A DNA stretch of 64,000 nt from Dirofilaria immitis (taxonomy: Eukaryota; Nematoda; Chromadorea; Rhabditida; Onchocercidae). Each line of letters begins with the position of its first letter. The first letter of the stretch is position 1. The DNA lies in assembly GCA_024305405.1 (NCBI GenBank), contig JAKNDB010000098.1:3777501-3841500 (forward strand), given 5' to 3'. Shown piece after piece: positions 25,543 to 38,600 of this stretch. Made by a program: the position numbers and the translations under genes. The notes under the pieces were generated by a model. The model was not told the origin of the DNA and searched no databases. It was given only the letters and a program-made list of their open reading frames with translations.

Positions 25543-26253
25543 GTGATATTATCATATCAATAAATGAATGATATATACTAGTATGTGATATTATCATATC
25601 AATAAATGAATGATATATACTAGTATGTGATATTATCATATCAATAAATGAATGATATATACTAGTATGTGATATTATCATATCAATAAATGAATGATAT
25701 ATACTAGTATGTGATATTATCATATCAATAAATGAATGATATATACTAGTATGTGATATTATCATATCAATAAATGAATGATATATACTAGTATGTGATA
25801 TTATCATATCAATAAATGAATGATATATACTAGTATGTGATATTATCATATCAATAAATGAATGATATATACTAGTATGTGATATTATCATATCAATAAA
25901 TGAATGATATATACTAGTATGTGATATTATCATATCAATAAATGAATGATATATACTAGTATGTGATATTATCATATCAATAAATGAATGATATATACTA
26001 GTATGTGATATTATCATATCAATAAATGAATGATATATACTAGTATGTGATATTATCATATCAATAAATGAATGATATATACTAGTATGTGATATTATCA
26101 TATCAATAAATGAATGATATATACTAGTATGTGATATTATATCAATAAATGAATGATATATACTAGTATGTGATATTATCATATCAATAAATGAATGATA
26201 TATACTAGTATGTGATATTATCATATCAATAAATGAATGATATATACTAGTAT
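25543..26253. repeat. 42-bp satellite, 17 copies
   Basis: Seventeen nearly perfect head-to-tail copies cover 711 bases (17 x 42 minus one 3-base deletion in a copy near 26140). Each unit begins GTGATATTATCATATC and contains the palindrome ATACTAGTAT. The period is divisible by three, so a 234-codon frame is open on the minus strand with the 14-residue repeat MIISHTSIYHSFID. It has no start context or family and is treated as non-coding. Confidence 0.97.
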
Positions 26254-26419
26254 TGATATTATCAATCTAAAAAATGAACAAATAAACAAAACGAAAAAAT
26301 AAAAGAACAAAACTGCAATAAAAGTGCAAGAAAAGAGAGAGAGAGAAAGAAGAAAATGAAAGATTTCAAAAATTATTGTTCAACTGAATTTGACATTAAA
26401 ATTTTGTGGTTGACAGTAT

Positions 26420-26420
<1 letters not shown>

Positions 26421-26463
<43 letters not shown>
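26421..26463. repeat. AC dinucleotide microsatellite
   Basis: Uninterrupted AC units run over about 43 bases, ending in ATACCC. Confidence 0.95.
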
Positions 26464-26466
<3 letters not shown>

Positions 26467-27575
26467 CCAACATTGCTATCGGCTTAAAATTTTCAAATGA
26501 TTACATTACATTTGAGAGTAAAAATGCATTTAGCATTTTCTTTTTCACTTTATAAAAATCATTTTGCCAATGCCTATCATTATTATTATCATCAATTATC
26601 ATCATTATCATCATCATCATTATTATTATCATTATCATTCATTATTTCAATTGGTGCAATGATAAAACAAGTTCTTTTACCCTTTCATCTATCTATTCTA
26701 AAATTGCTCACAGCATAATTTCTGTCATCTCCTTTTTTCATGCAATATTTATTGAGTATAAAATATTTTTTGACAGATTGGTTGAATTTAAAAATTTAAC
26801 TGAATTTTAGAAATTTTCTACAAAATTTAATCTTTACTCTTATTAAAATGTATAATTTTTTAAAATTCTTCTCTCTTTATCAAATTACTAAAATCATTCG
26901 ATAATTTAATTTTATAATAAAAATTTTTAAATTTTTACAACCAAACATTTTCAAATAAATCATTGAACAATTCACACAAATTATTCGTTTTTGATAAAAT
27001 TAATTGCTAATCATTTAAGAATAATTTCATTCTGAAATAATTAATGATTTCAATTAAAAATTAAAACTTCAATTTATACAGTGATATTTTGATCGACAAA
27101 ATTTCATTTCATTGTCAAATATTTATTAATCGAAATATTTCAATACATAAGAATCGATCATGTTCAAGCTACTACAAATAAGGAAATACTGTCATCATTG
27201 GTACTGTTCTTTTCTCTCTGCTCTCGAAGTCAATGTATCATTTTGAATTAAAATTATATTATTGAAACGACTACGTTACAGTGATGATAATGCTATCAAC
27301 TCCTCTTCTTTATCATATCATCAGCTAGTATAATTGATAGAAGCGCAGGATAAGATTTAAAAATATGATAAAGATAAATTAAAATTATTCCTCAGCCTAA
27401 ACTTAACTAAGTTTAGTTAAATTAAACACACTAAGCTAAATTAGATTCATTCTTAGTGACAACTTTTATATTTTTCAATTAGAAAAAAAAATCATTCATT
27501 ACCGTTCTTTTTAAAGATCAATGTATTGATTTTTAATTAAAAAAATAAAAATGATGTAATAAAAAATGATGACAG

Positions 27576-27972
27576 ATCTTTGCATTCACGTATTTAAACG
27601 TGATCATACATGATTATAGCTAATCTTTCATTCAACTATCTAAACGTTTGATGAAGATCGAGATGATGATGAAGAAGAAGATGAAGAAAGAGGGTCTTTG
27701 CATTCACGTATTTAAACGTGATCGTAAATGATTATAACCATTATTATAGCATTAAAAAAATTCTTTATTTCATACGTAAAAATTAAAATAAAAAAAAGAG
27801 AAGCAAAAATAAAAATAAGTTGTAAATGAAATAGACGTCGGAAATACATTATTTTTAAAAATGAAGATTGACGATAAATTAATCTATCTACTACGCTGAT
27901 ATATTCAAAAATATATGAGTAACTGAGAAGATCGAGAAGATGATGATGAAGAAGAAGATGAAGAAAGAGGGC
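27576..27972. repeat. Interleaved direct duplications with a CACGT...ACGTG inverted motif
   Basis: About 46 bases at 27576-27620 recur at 27694-27740. Both contain CACGTATTTAAACGTG, a 5-bp stem with a 6-base spacer. A purine module (GAAGATCGAGATGATGATGA and following) at 27654-27693 recurs at about 27930-27972. Confidence 0.75.
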
Positions 27973-28151
27973 ATAATATAGGATGACGATGATGATGATG
28001 ATTATAGATATGAGTTAAAATTGAAGTTAGCAAAAGTTTTCAAGAGTATATTGATGGAAAAAAAATTTTTTTTTTCTCCAACTCACAATTTCTATGTTAT
28101 ATTTCAACTTAATATCATTTCTAAAGCTAACTAGCATTTTCGAGATAGACA

Positions 28152-28164
28152 TACTACACATACA

Positions 28165-28198
<34 letters not shown>

Positions 28199-28205
28199 CA
28201 TACAC
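28152..28205. repeat. CATA tetranucleotide microsatellite
   Basis: Consecutive CATA units from about 28152 end in ATATATAC-type sequence. Confidence 0.9.
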
Positions 28206-30005
28206 ATACATATATATAACTTACTACATACCTGTCAGTGTGAATTTAAATTTCTATTATCTTAACATTATCAAAATCAACAATGACATATTCCTATGCA
28301 TATCGTATTTCATCAAATATTTGTCCATCAATGTTTGTTTATTGCTTTTTAAAGACACAAGATTTCTTTCTCGAGAAAATATGAAAAAAAAAAGAATGAT
28401 TTCTTTTCGAGAAAATAAGATGAGTATGATGATAATATTGAGCATGGCGGAATAAAAGGAAGAATTTTTATGAAAAGAGACAAAGATATAAAGAGTCCTG
28501 TTTTTCATATTTCATTTCTATTTATAAACAAAATATAATCAGCGCTTATATCATGCATCATTCTTGTTTATCATTATCGATAATTCATTGATAATTATTT
28601 CGATGAAATTTATGCAACTATTTATTATTGTTGTATTTTTCGAAAAAAAGCAAAAACAAAAATGATTTTTAATTGAAATTAAATTTTAAATTATACATAT
28701 TTGAATATTTTAAATATTCAAAATTTCATTTTATTCATATTTTTTTCTTTTTATTAGCGTATTGAAAATTTATTTATCGCATATTTTTAATAAATCATTT
28801 CTCAAATTAAGAAATGATTTAATGAATGAATAAATGAAATAATTTTAAATTGAAAAGTTTTAAATTATTATCTGATAGAAAAAGGAAAATTGCAATTATA
28901 ATAAAAATAAGTTTACTGTTTCAGTTTAGGTAATTTATGTTTAATTATTAAATACAAAGAATATTATTGCATTGTAAACAATATGTTAAAGAAATGGTAA
29001 AATGGAATACTGTATCGGATTGTACAAATAAATGCTATATCAGATTTCTTCTAAATTTTAGCGAACTAGTAACGTAGTTCTTTAATATTTCAGTAGGCGA
29101 GAATGTTATTTTTTTTCTAATCCAGGCGAGAATGTTATTTAATTTTTTCTAATCCACTTCAACTGAATTTGTTGACAATCCGTAAGGATTAGTATAAATC
29201 GAGAAATACAACATCTTTTAGTGACAAGAATTTTTGTTTATCATTAACAAATACGAACGTAAATGATTAGTATAAATCGAGAAGAAATACATTTTCTAAT
29301 AATATTCTCGAGAATTACAGAATTTTTTTAGCTTGTACTTTTTGTTTTTGAATGAATAAATGACGATAGAATATTTAGTAGTTGGTTGTAACTTGTTATT
29401 TAATAATTAATATTAATTAACTTGATGCTAACAAATAATAATACAGGTGGAAGAGGGGAAGAGGAGGGAGTGGGGAGGGAGAGGATGTATAGATTTTTGA
29501 AATTTCGAATTTCTAATTCAAATTATCAGATGGAAAAGTTAATTGTTTCAAGAATGGATGAATGAAGGAAGTGGGAGGAGGAAGGCTATTCTACCATTCA
29601 TTTTCCCTTTCTTTCTTTCTTTTTTTTCTCTCTTAAGCTCTAAGCCCACTTATATAATTAACTTTAAGAGTGAGTGTAATACTTAAAAAGAAATTTTCAT
29701 TACTTAAACTTCGAGAACGAAGTAAAGTCAAGGAAAGTGAAATAAGTGTAATTCATTAAGTAGGCAATAAAAATGTTTATGTGATATAAATAAACAAATG
29801 GGAAAAATTAGTGAAATAACTTCTAACACAACACAAACAATTAATTTAATTTACTAATAGAAATAAAAGATGGAAAAAAAAAGAACAATAGCAATAACAG
29901 CAACAATAACAATTAACAATAACTTTACTATTATTTCAATTAAAAATTTATGATAAATATTTGAGATTTTTTTAGGTTAAATTAAAAATTAAATTTTATA
30001 ATTTG

Positions 30006-30186
30006 AAAAATTATATTTCGAAATTAAAAAATTATTTCGAAATAGAAAGAAATTATTTCGAAATAGAAAAAATTATTTCGAAATAGAAAAAATTATTTCG
30101 AAATAGGAAAAATTATTTCGAAATAGAAAGAAATTATTTCGAAATTAAAAAATTATTTCGAAATAGAAAAAATTATTTCGAAATAA
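30006..30186. repeat. 20-bp tandem repeat, about 8 copies
   Basis: The unit AATTATTTCGAAATAGAAA repeats with one- or two-base length changes. Each unit contains the palindrome ATTTCGAAAT. Confidence 0.9.
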
Positions 30187-33100
30187 AAATAACTTTATGT
30201 TAAATGAAGAAGGAAAAAAAGGAGAAACAATAGAAAGCAAGCAAAAGCATTTTTCATTTATTTGATTAATCAAAATCTATTTGTTTTTACAACGATGAAA
30301 ATTTCTAAGATTGATAATTTGAAGATATTCTAAGAATTGGATTTTTTCTATTTTTTTTTCATCAAACAGAAATCTGATAAAGAAATCATATCGGTTGATA
30401 AGAAATCATTTTAATAATTTCATTCATATGATATTATTTATCTATAAATTGTGTTAAGTTTCAAAAATCTTTTCATTAAATCATCTTAGAATTGAATTTA
30501 AAACAACTGAATTATGCATTATAAGATGAGTGTGAGAAAAAGAAAGTTTGACACATTTTGATAATAAATTTTAGATATGAGATTTGATAATTTAATCTTA
30601 GTTTTTAGTGTAATAACTGGCAAAGTTTTCAGAAATATTTCTCCTAAAAAAAAAAAAGAAAAAGAGAAGAATGGATTGTAATTGTAATTTTAGGAATTGT
30701 TTACAAATTCTAAATTTAATTTTCAAAAGTTCAAATAAGTAAAGCTAAAATTTCGCATGAGAGAAGTTAAATAAATGGGAAAATTAAATTAAAAGACATA
30801 TTCGAAATATTAAAGGATAAGAATCAAAAAAAAATTTTAATTTCATGATTATAATTGAATTATCGAAGCATTAATGTTGCCAAGGTTATTCATTCACCTT
30901 TATTTTTTAAAACATAGATATACTTTTGATAAAATTAAAGTTAACATTTTGATATCAATTAATAGTGTCATATATCACCAGATATTATTTTCAAATTTGT
31001 TCATCAATGATAAATTATCTTATTTTGATAATTTTTAATTTTTTTGTAGCAAATTTTTTTTTAAAATAATTATTTAAGAAAATAACAATAGACATTATTA
31101 TACAAGCAAATATTTAGCAAAATATTTTTAAAATAATACATTTTAGAAAGTTTTAAAATTTCACAATTTGATCGATTAAAAATTTAACGCTAACTGTTAA
31201 ATACTACAATCCCTACATAAAGTAATTTTAAGCGTAATAAATCAGAATTTGAATTTCGTTCTTTTTCTTTTTGATAAACGAGTAAAAAATATTTAAATCT
31301 CACCTGTAATCTTTATTTCCACCTGTAATTTTTAATGAAAGTTTAATTAGGTTTGATTGAAGGAAATAATAGTTATTTTTTAAAAAAAAAAATAAATAAA
31401 CTATTTCAAAAATCATAATATGATGAGCGACAATTAATATGTTTACTTTTGATAAATGAATAATTTTGACGAGAAATATAAAATTTTAAAATTTTAACGA
31501 AAATTGAAAAATAATTTATGGAAGTGAAGTGAAGTGAAGTGAATTGAAGCGATTAATATGTATTTGATGATTTTTTTTCCATTCCTTTCAATTTCTATTA
31601 TCATATTCCTTCTATTAAAATATTGATTTTTAAATTACTCCTCAATTTATTTATTTTTTTTTTGATTTATCGAAATATATAAATTTCATTACTATTGTAG
31701 GAATTAAATTGACTTTCATATGATAAAAGGAAAATTGATATCTTGTAATATCTAACTGATAATTAAACGGGAATTATATTATTATGCATAAATGTTGCAT
31801 CTGATAAATAGTAGCGGATAATATAAAAAAGAAACAAAGAGAAATTATCAAGAAATTGATACAATTAATTAATCAAAATTTTTAGATATATAATTTTGAA
31901 TTTCAAATTTTAAAACTATTTAGTTTATATTAATAAAAATAACTGTTTTCGGAATTTTTATTCCTGATTTTTTTTTTATTAAATATTCCTCTTGCAGATA
32001 TCGATAAGCTATCATAGTATCCATATTTTGAAATATAAATTACAATGTTCTTGAATATTGGATGTGTTGTTTAATTTTCAATTTTTTCAAGAGAATCTTG
32101 ATTTATTTATTCGGTGATAACAATTTACCTCTTAAAGAGAGTATTTATTTAAATGCTGAGTTTTTGTTATATTTGATACGAAAAAGTAAATAGTTCATAT
32201 GAATTGAATTAAAATGTTTATGATGATAATGAAATTATAATTATTGAAAATCAATTTATCATATTTCGATTATTTTTAAAATAGCAAATATAAAAGCATA
32301 AATTGAAATTAGACAATTCAGCTAAATGGCCTGATATAGATCGATTGATCGATCGATTTGTTATGATAATCAATTATATTGTTTTGCTATTTTTAAAATT
32401 CCAACAATTATTTCATTTATTTGTTTGTTCATATTACACTATATCCCATCTAGTATTTTCACATACTATCGTCCCATTTGATATTTTCACATAAGTATCG
32501 ATGTTTGTTTACTAATGAAAAATTAAAAACAAGCAATGATTTATAGGCGCAGTTTGTTTCAATTAAAATTTTTTAATTGTATATGCGCGCAAATTTATCA
32601 ATTTGTTGATATAAACAAAAAAAATTTTAACTCATAAAAAAGCATATCGTTGTAAAAACAATTTTTTTTTTTTGGAAAGGAAATGATTAGCTAAAAAAAA
32701 ACATAAAACAAAATAAACGAAAATTTTAAAGCATTTTTTTTCTTCTTTCTTATTACTAATTTAGTAATACTTTGTATGCTTTGCATGTGAGAAAAAAATT
32801 TTTTAATAAGCTGTAATTTTCACAAAATTTAGGCAAATAGGCTCTTATCGTCGTGATGTTTGATTAGATATCCAAGTATTTACTTATAAACCAATACTCG
32901 AGAATTACTTCCAATTCCATTATCTTCTTTAAATTTTTGGCATGGCTAAAAAAAAAAAAGTACCGTTTTGTAATTTAGAGAATTCGGACGAATAAAGGAT
33001 CAAGGACAATTAAAAGATCTCAAAGATAACGAATATATATATTGCTCATCAGAGAGTCTTTTCTTTTCTATTCATTGAATGGAAAAAAACACACACACAC

Positions 33101-34045
33101 AAGCAAATAATCATATATTATTATTATTTTTTTCTTTGTTTTGCATTTATCATTATAAGAAATATTTATTTTTGTTAAGTACACAAATATGCAGTTGACA
33201 TTCATAAGTATTGCGAAAAAAAAAAACTTTTCATAAATTATTCGAAATAAGCAAAATATTTGATAGGAAATTTTATTATTAGAAAGAAAAAAAAAAAACT
33301 TTTCATCCGTAATTTATTATTTCTTTACTGCATTTATGCATAATTATGTATGATTGTTTAGAATTTATTTTGTAAGAAAATACGATGTTAGAATGATAGA
33401 TAGATAATTATTCTATTTAATAAATTCTAATTTTAAACAATGTTCTGATTTAATCATTGCAAATTATCATATCATTTATTTGAAATACTTGTTTTAACTC
33501 TGAAAGAAATCGTAGAATTACTATTATCATTTCTTCAGGTTTAATAATGTCAATTGATTTTTCACTTTAACTATATACAACGAATTCATTTTAAAGAAAG
33601 TATGGAAGGAAGGTAATTGTCCTATTGTTGATTTGAACCTATTGCTTATAAATGATGCTATTGTTTTCTGGGAACTTTTTAGTTTTGCAAATTTTTGGAT
33701 AACATTTAATGCAAGCAAAAATTAAAACACAAAATCATCACTGACAAAGAATATTGATAATATCAGGTTAACAAACATATCTCAATTTACAGCGGATTAT
33801 AAAAACATTGATTAACTGATAATGCTTTATCATTTTCATTTTGTTCATTTCGCAAAAGTAAAGTAAAATGAATACTTTTTAATTAATATTTATATATTTA
33901 AATTTACAACATACATTGATTGATAACTTTTGATATGTGACGATCTCGAAATATTACTATTTATTACATATTTCCTTTATCAATAAATTACGTCTTTATC
34001 CTTTCCATTTATTCTTTGCATCCAAATGCTCTGTTCAATAATCAT

Positions 34046-35064
34046 CATTGTTTATAAATGGCGAATTCTAAAGAAAAAAACTATAGGATATTGTCTTATC
34101 ATATTATCTTATCATATTAATCTCAGCGTAGCTTTCAGATTATGCAAAGATTCAAGTAATCGTACATTCAGGAATGATACAAACCTAATACATTCTAAAC
34201 AAATAGTTTCTCCAACAATTTCATCATTTTAGGCAAGTGATGTTGTAAAGATAGGCAGTTCAGGTAGAGCATAAAAACTAATACAAATGAAATATTGTGC
34301 AGTTATCGCTTATCACATTGAATGTGCATGTCAATAATATATATCTTTTTACCTTACTAATCACTACTGATTAGTAATCTGTCTAATATTGGCATCGCTA
34401 GCATGATAATAAGATTGAAAAACATTAATTGGTGTGGACTCAAGCAACTGACTGTATGGTTTGTTTGATTTTATTTTAATGAATGGTTGGCCTGATTGTT
34501 AAGACTGTATGTTTCGTTGCTTTCATCAATTATTACTGTAAAATGGATGGCTATTATTGCCTCGTCATTTTTGGCTTCGCTGACCTGCCGGCAGCAATAT
34601 AGCGTTATATCTGTGGGTTTCAACCATTCTTCATATTTAATAATTGATAAATAGTTACAGTAAAGATTCTTCCTTTTTGAATATTTTCTGGCTCTGATTA
34701 TCGTGATTCCAATTTCAGTTACAATAAAGATTCTTTCTTTTTGAATATTTTCTGGCTCTGATTATTGTGATTCCAATTTCAGTTACAATAAAGATTCTTT
34801 CTTTTGAATATTTTCTGGCTCTGATTATTGTGATTCCAATTTCTATTGGATAATTAAAATTAATCCTTCTTTTCTAAACATTCTAAAAATTTCTGTTATA
34901 TTAAAAATAATGAATTAAACATTGTTTAAGCAACTTTAAAGTATGCATAATTTTTTTTGGACTTATCATTGATAGTTAATAGTATTTAATTGAGAGATCT
35001 AAAATTAATTCTTCTCAGATCGCCAAAAGATAAATAAAGGAAGAAGAGAATAAAGGTGTTTTAT

Positions 35065-35100
<36 letters not shown>

Positions 35101-35228
35101 TTATTTTGTTATTGAAAATAGCGATAATCGTCAGAAACATTAATTTATATTGTGAATAAATCAAAAATTATATTGTCATCGATTAATAAAAGATATTTCA
35201 ATGTTAACAATTTCTTACATGTAAAATA
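34046..35228 (+). mobile_element. Left arm of a foldback-like inverted-repeat element
   Basis: Nearly the whole stretch is found in reverse complement at 41214-42753. It starts around CATTG...ATAAATGGCGAATTC and ends around TTACATGTAA. It carries a hairpin at 34354-34377, three copies of a 63-64-bp tandem repeat (about 34667-34853) and an AT run at 35070-35095. In the 180-base stretch from ATGGCGAATTC to the first TTTTAG the two arms differ at only three positions. Long inverted repeats with internal tandem repeats are typical of Foldback/Galileo-type DNA elements. No transposase is visible, so the class is an inference. Confidence 0.65.
34667..34853 (+). repeat. 63-bp tandem repeat, 3 copies, left arm
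   Basis: The unit runs AGTTACAATAAAGATTCTTT, then GAATATTTTCTGGCTCTGAT and TGTGATTCCAATTTC. Unit lengths are 64, 64 and 63 bases. The same unit occurs nine times in the right arm. Confidence 0.9.
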
Positions 35229-35600
35229 AAAAGATAGGCAATTCAGGTAGAGCATAAAAACTAATACAAATGAAATATTGTGCAGTTATCGCTTATCACA
35301 TTGAATGTGCATGTCAATAATATATATATCTTTTTGCCTTACTAATCACTACTGATTAGTAATCTGTCTAATATTGGCATCGCTAGCATAATAATAAGTC
35401 TGAAAAACATTAAGTGATGTTAACGCAAGTCATTACCTGACTGGTTTGTTTGGTTTTACTTTAATGAATGATTGGCCCGATTGTTAAGACTGTATGTTCG
35501 ACTGTTTCTATTGGTAATGCATAACATGGAAATAAGTGGCATTAATTTGCCTAGTCATTTTTTGGTTTGTCACTCTAGCAGCGGCAAAATATATAGTTGT
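35229..35600 (+). repeat. Third, diverged copy of the arm sequence
   Basis: From AAAGATAGGCAATTCAGG onward this stretch follows the left arm (from about 34247) in the same orientation, including the TTACTAATCA hairpin (about 35339-35362), GGCATCGCTAGCAT and AAGACTGTATGTT. It has more differences and indels than the two main arms have between them, so it is older. Confidence 0.8.
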
Positions 35601-38600
35601 ATAATATGATTATATTCATATCTGAAATGACAAATTTAAATTGGCTAAAATGAATGTAAAAGTTTTTTTATATATTGATACCGTACAGTGATCATTCATT
35701 TTCCTGATAAATGATTATTAGAATTTCATCTTAAGATTTGTTTTGTTTAATTTAGTTAACATATAGCTCAAGTTCGAAGTACAAATGTAATTATTACTAA
35801 AAGAAATATGAAAATAATTTAACAAAAGAAAAATTAAAAAATAATTGCAAAATATATTTAACAAATAATCGATCAAATATTCTTGGCCATCTTCTCCTTT
35901 TCCTTTTTTTTTTATTAAATTTGCAATAACCAAATGCTTATGCAATTCTTTTTTTTTTTTAAGGTTTTACTTATGTAAGTTCCAATTCTCGAGCACTAAT
36001 TATTCCATTGATTGCTATATTGGAAATGTTTGCTTCAGTTATGCGCAAAAAGATAATCTGCCGAAAAAACATTGAACAGTTCAATAAAAATATTCATATC
36101 TAAAAATAGAATAAATAAACAAGAAGAAAATGTTTTGCATTTTTCAGGAATGAATCCTTAAAAAAAAGTAAAAATTGGTAAAGAAAAGTGACCGAACAAA
36201 GAATTCAAATTGAAAATATATAAACAATAAGCGAATGATTTTTTTTTCTTTTTATAAAAGGTTTAGCTGAAGCTAAAAAAAATAAATTAAAAGATCTTTA
36301 ATTAAAGGATAAGATATTTGTTGGTAAACAAATTTTTGCTACAAATGGATGTACTATGTTAATTATTATCATTGATAAGAAAGCTTCTTATAGCTATATC
36401 ATTTTACAATTTATTTTAACGAACATAAAAAAGAAAAGCAATTATGGAAAAAATTTTCAAAAACTTTAAATTGAAGAAATGGAAATAGCTGTAAAAAGGT
36501 CATGAAATCATTGTAAAATAACTTCGAATCAAATAATTAAATTTATAAAATTTAAACTACTATGTTTAAAACAGTAATAAAATAATTCACATTAAACGAA
36601 TAGTGCAATTTGAGAAGTACACAAATTTTAATTAATTATGCAACAATTAAGTTATTCATTTACATTTGAAAAGACAACGCGGAATGCTTTCTCGATATTA
36701 TATTTTAAAAGTGACCAGTATTGATCATTTATTGATGTAAATGAATTTGAAAGATTAAGCCTCAAACTTATATTTCAATATTCATTTTTTAAAATTTTCC
36801 TGCTTCTGTTTTTTTTCGAAATAAAATACTATGAACGGGTTAGAAACGAAATGTTTGACTTTTCATTAAAATTGGTCGGTCATAAAATTTTCAAGGTCAC
36901 AATGGTTTTCATGAATTACGAATTGAATTTGTTAAACCTTGAGCTGTTTTATTTCATTTGCTGATACTTTGATGTTAATTAATTTTTTTCCCATCCGATT
37001 TATTTCAATTCGAAAAAAATTAAAATTTGCTAATATTATTATTAAACTGAAATAAAGGAAGGAAAGTTTAATAACAAAGAATTAATAATTTTGAGAAAAG
37101 CTTAAAATTATTTTTCATATTTAAGTATTCTTTTCTAACGAATAATTTCATAAAAGTTTTGAGAGAAAAAAAAGGAAAACTTAAAATTTGTCATTTATTG
37201 ATAAATTGATTGATAATGGGCAATTGACGACGCTTTTGTAAATGATTGAGGTAGACTGAAAGAATTATTCAAAAAAAAGTGTAAATTTCATGCAACAACT
37301 ATAATTGCTGAATAATGAGAATTTATCGCAATAAACTTGATAGAAGTGAAAAAATAAACAACAGAAATAAAGGACATTATCGTTTTTTTTTTTTTTTTAT
37401 TTTTGAAATCATTCTTTTTCCAACGATAGCTTTTTTGGACGGAATGATTTTTTCTTTTTGTAGATCGATGGAGAATTAGCGTGAAATGAAATTTCAAGGA
37501 TAATAAATTTTGTTAGAAAAATTTCAAATTATAATTCAAATTTATTATTCAGATTGGGAAAAAGCATTCCAAAAAAATTTTGAAGTTTTCTTGCTTTTGT
37601 AAAATTTATTTTATCAAAGGAATGCTTTACATAAAAATGTTTTTTTTTTTTTTCCTTTCTTATAAGATAATATATTTGAAAGTGTTTATTTATTTAGAAT
37701 AATGGTGATTGAAATGGAATAATCAACATTTTTTGGAATGTTTTTTCCTGTAAAACGAAAGAGAAGACTATTATTATTATTATTCAGAAAAATTTGTTAG
37801 AGCAATAATTTTTGGTAGAAAAAAAATTAATGTTAACAACAAATTTCGCACTCAATAAGTAAGTATATGAATGTATATTTGATATCATCAAACGAAATGC
37901 ATCAATTTATAAAAATTTTCAGATGCTGAATTAAGAACATATTCTTAGAAACTTAACAAATCATAAGGATGTCTATAAAGTTGACCTTTTTATTTAAAAT
38001 TAGTTCATAAAAACGATGGGTAGTAGGAGTCTTTTCTAAAGAAATGTTTAAATAGAAAAGTTTTTGATGCTTTATACATTTTGTGATAAAAGTATAAGAT
38101 CATATTTTTGAAGCTAAAATAAACATTAATTTGTCAACCATTTAAACATTATAATGATTAAATCAAATTCATTTTGACTTTCTTTCATTGATCAAATTCT
38201 ATGCTTCTCGGATGAATTAATTAGTCAAACACTTAATCAAATAATCAAATTCTTTCTACGTATCACTATCTATGCTCAATTCATTTCACCTGAATTATTT
38301 TAACAAATTTTAACATTTTTCAAAAGTAATAAGAATAATATTAGAGAGAGCAGATTGTATCATTTTTTTCAGTCTTTTCAGTAAATAAATAATATTTCCG
38401 TTGTAGCGATAAAATCGAAACATTTCCGAAAGATTAAAATTTGATGAAAAAAAACGACTAAGATGTTTCAAATTTCAAAAATTTTCAAATATATTTCCCA
38501 AAACTAAAATATCTGAAAGAAAAGAAAAAATTTTTCAACAAAATGTCGGAAATAGATTATTATAGCTTAAGCTTATCGGTTATGTCAGAACTACTGCATT

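Larger units (their letters stand above)
26254..33761. other. Gene desert, second part, with simple repeats
   Basis: No gene was recognised. Contents seen: an AC microsatellite (26421-26463), a TCA/TTA-rich patch (26575-26640), duplicated modules at 27.57-28.0 kb, CATA repeats (28152-28205), short duplications at 29.09-29.29 kb (AGGCGAGAATGTTATTT and TTAGTATAAATCGAGAA, each twice), a purine-rich stretch at 29450-29490, a 20-bp repeat at 30006-30186 and GAAGT pentamers at about 31521-31540. Confidence 0.5.

Noticed and set aside
25520..26224. 234-codon open frame on the minus strand with a 14-residue repeat
   Set aside because: It is produced by the 42-bp satellite, whose period is divisible by three. 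There is no start context, no splice structure and no non-repeat domain.
25543..26253. CRISPR-like array
   Set aside because: Units are contiguous with no unique spacers, and the context is a eukaryotic genome.
34026..34232. Matching open frames in both arms (68 codons here, 69 at 42570-42779) that could be a conserved peptide
   Set aside because: The three differences in the shared 180 bases all change amino acids, and neither flank is conserved as coding. This is what recent duplication of non-coding DNA looks like.
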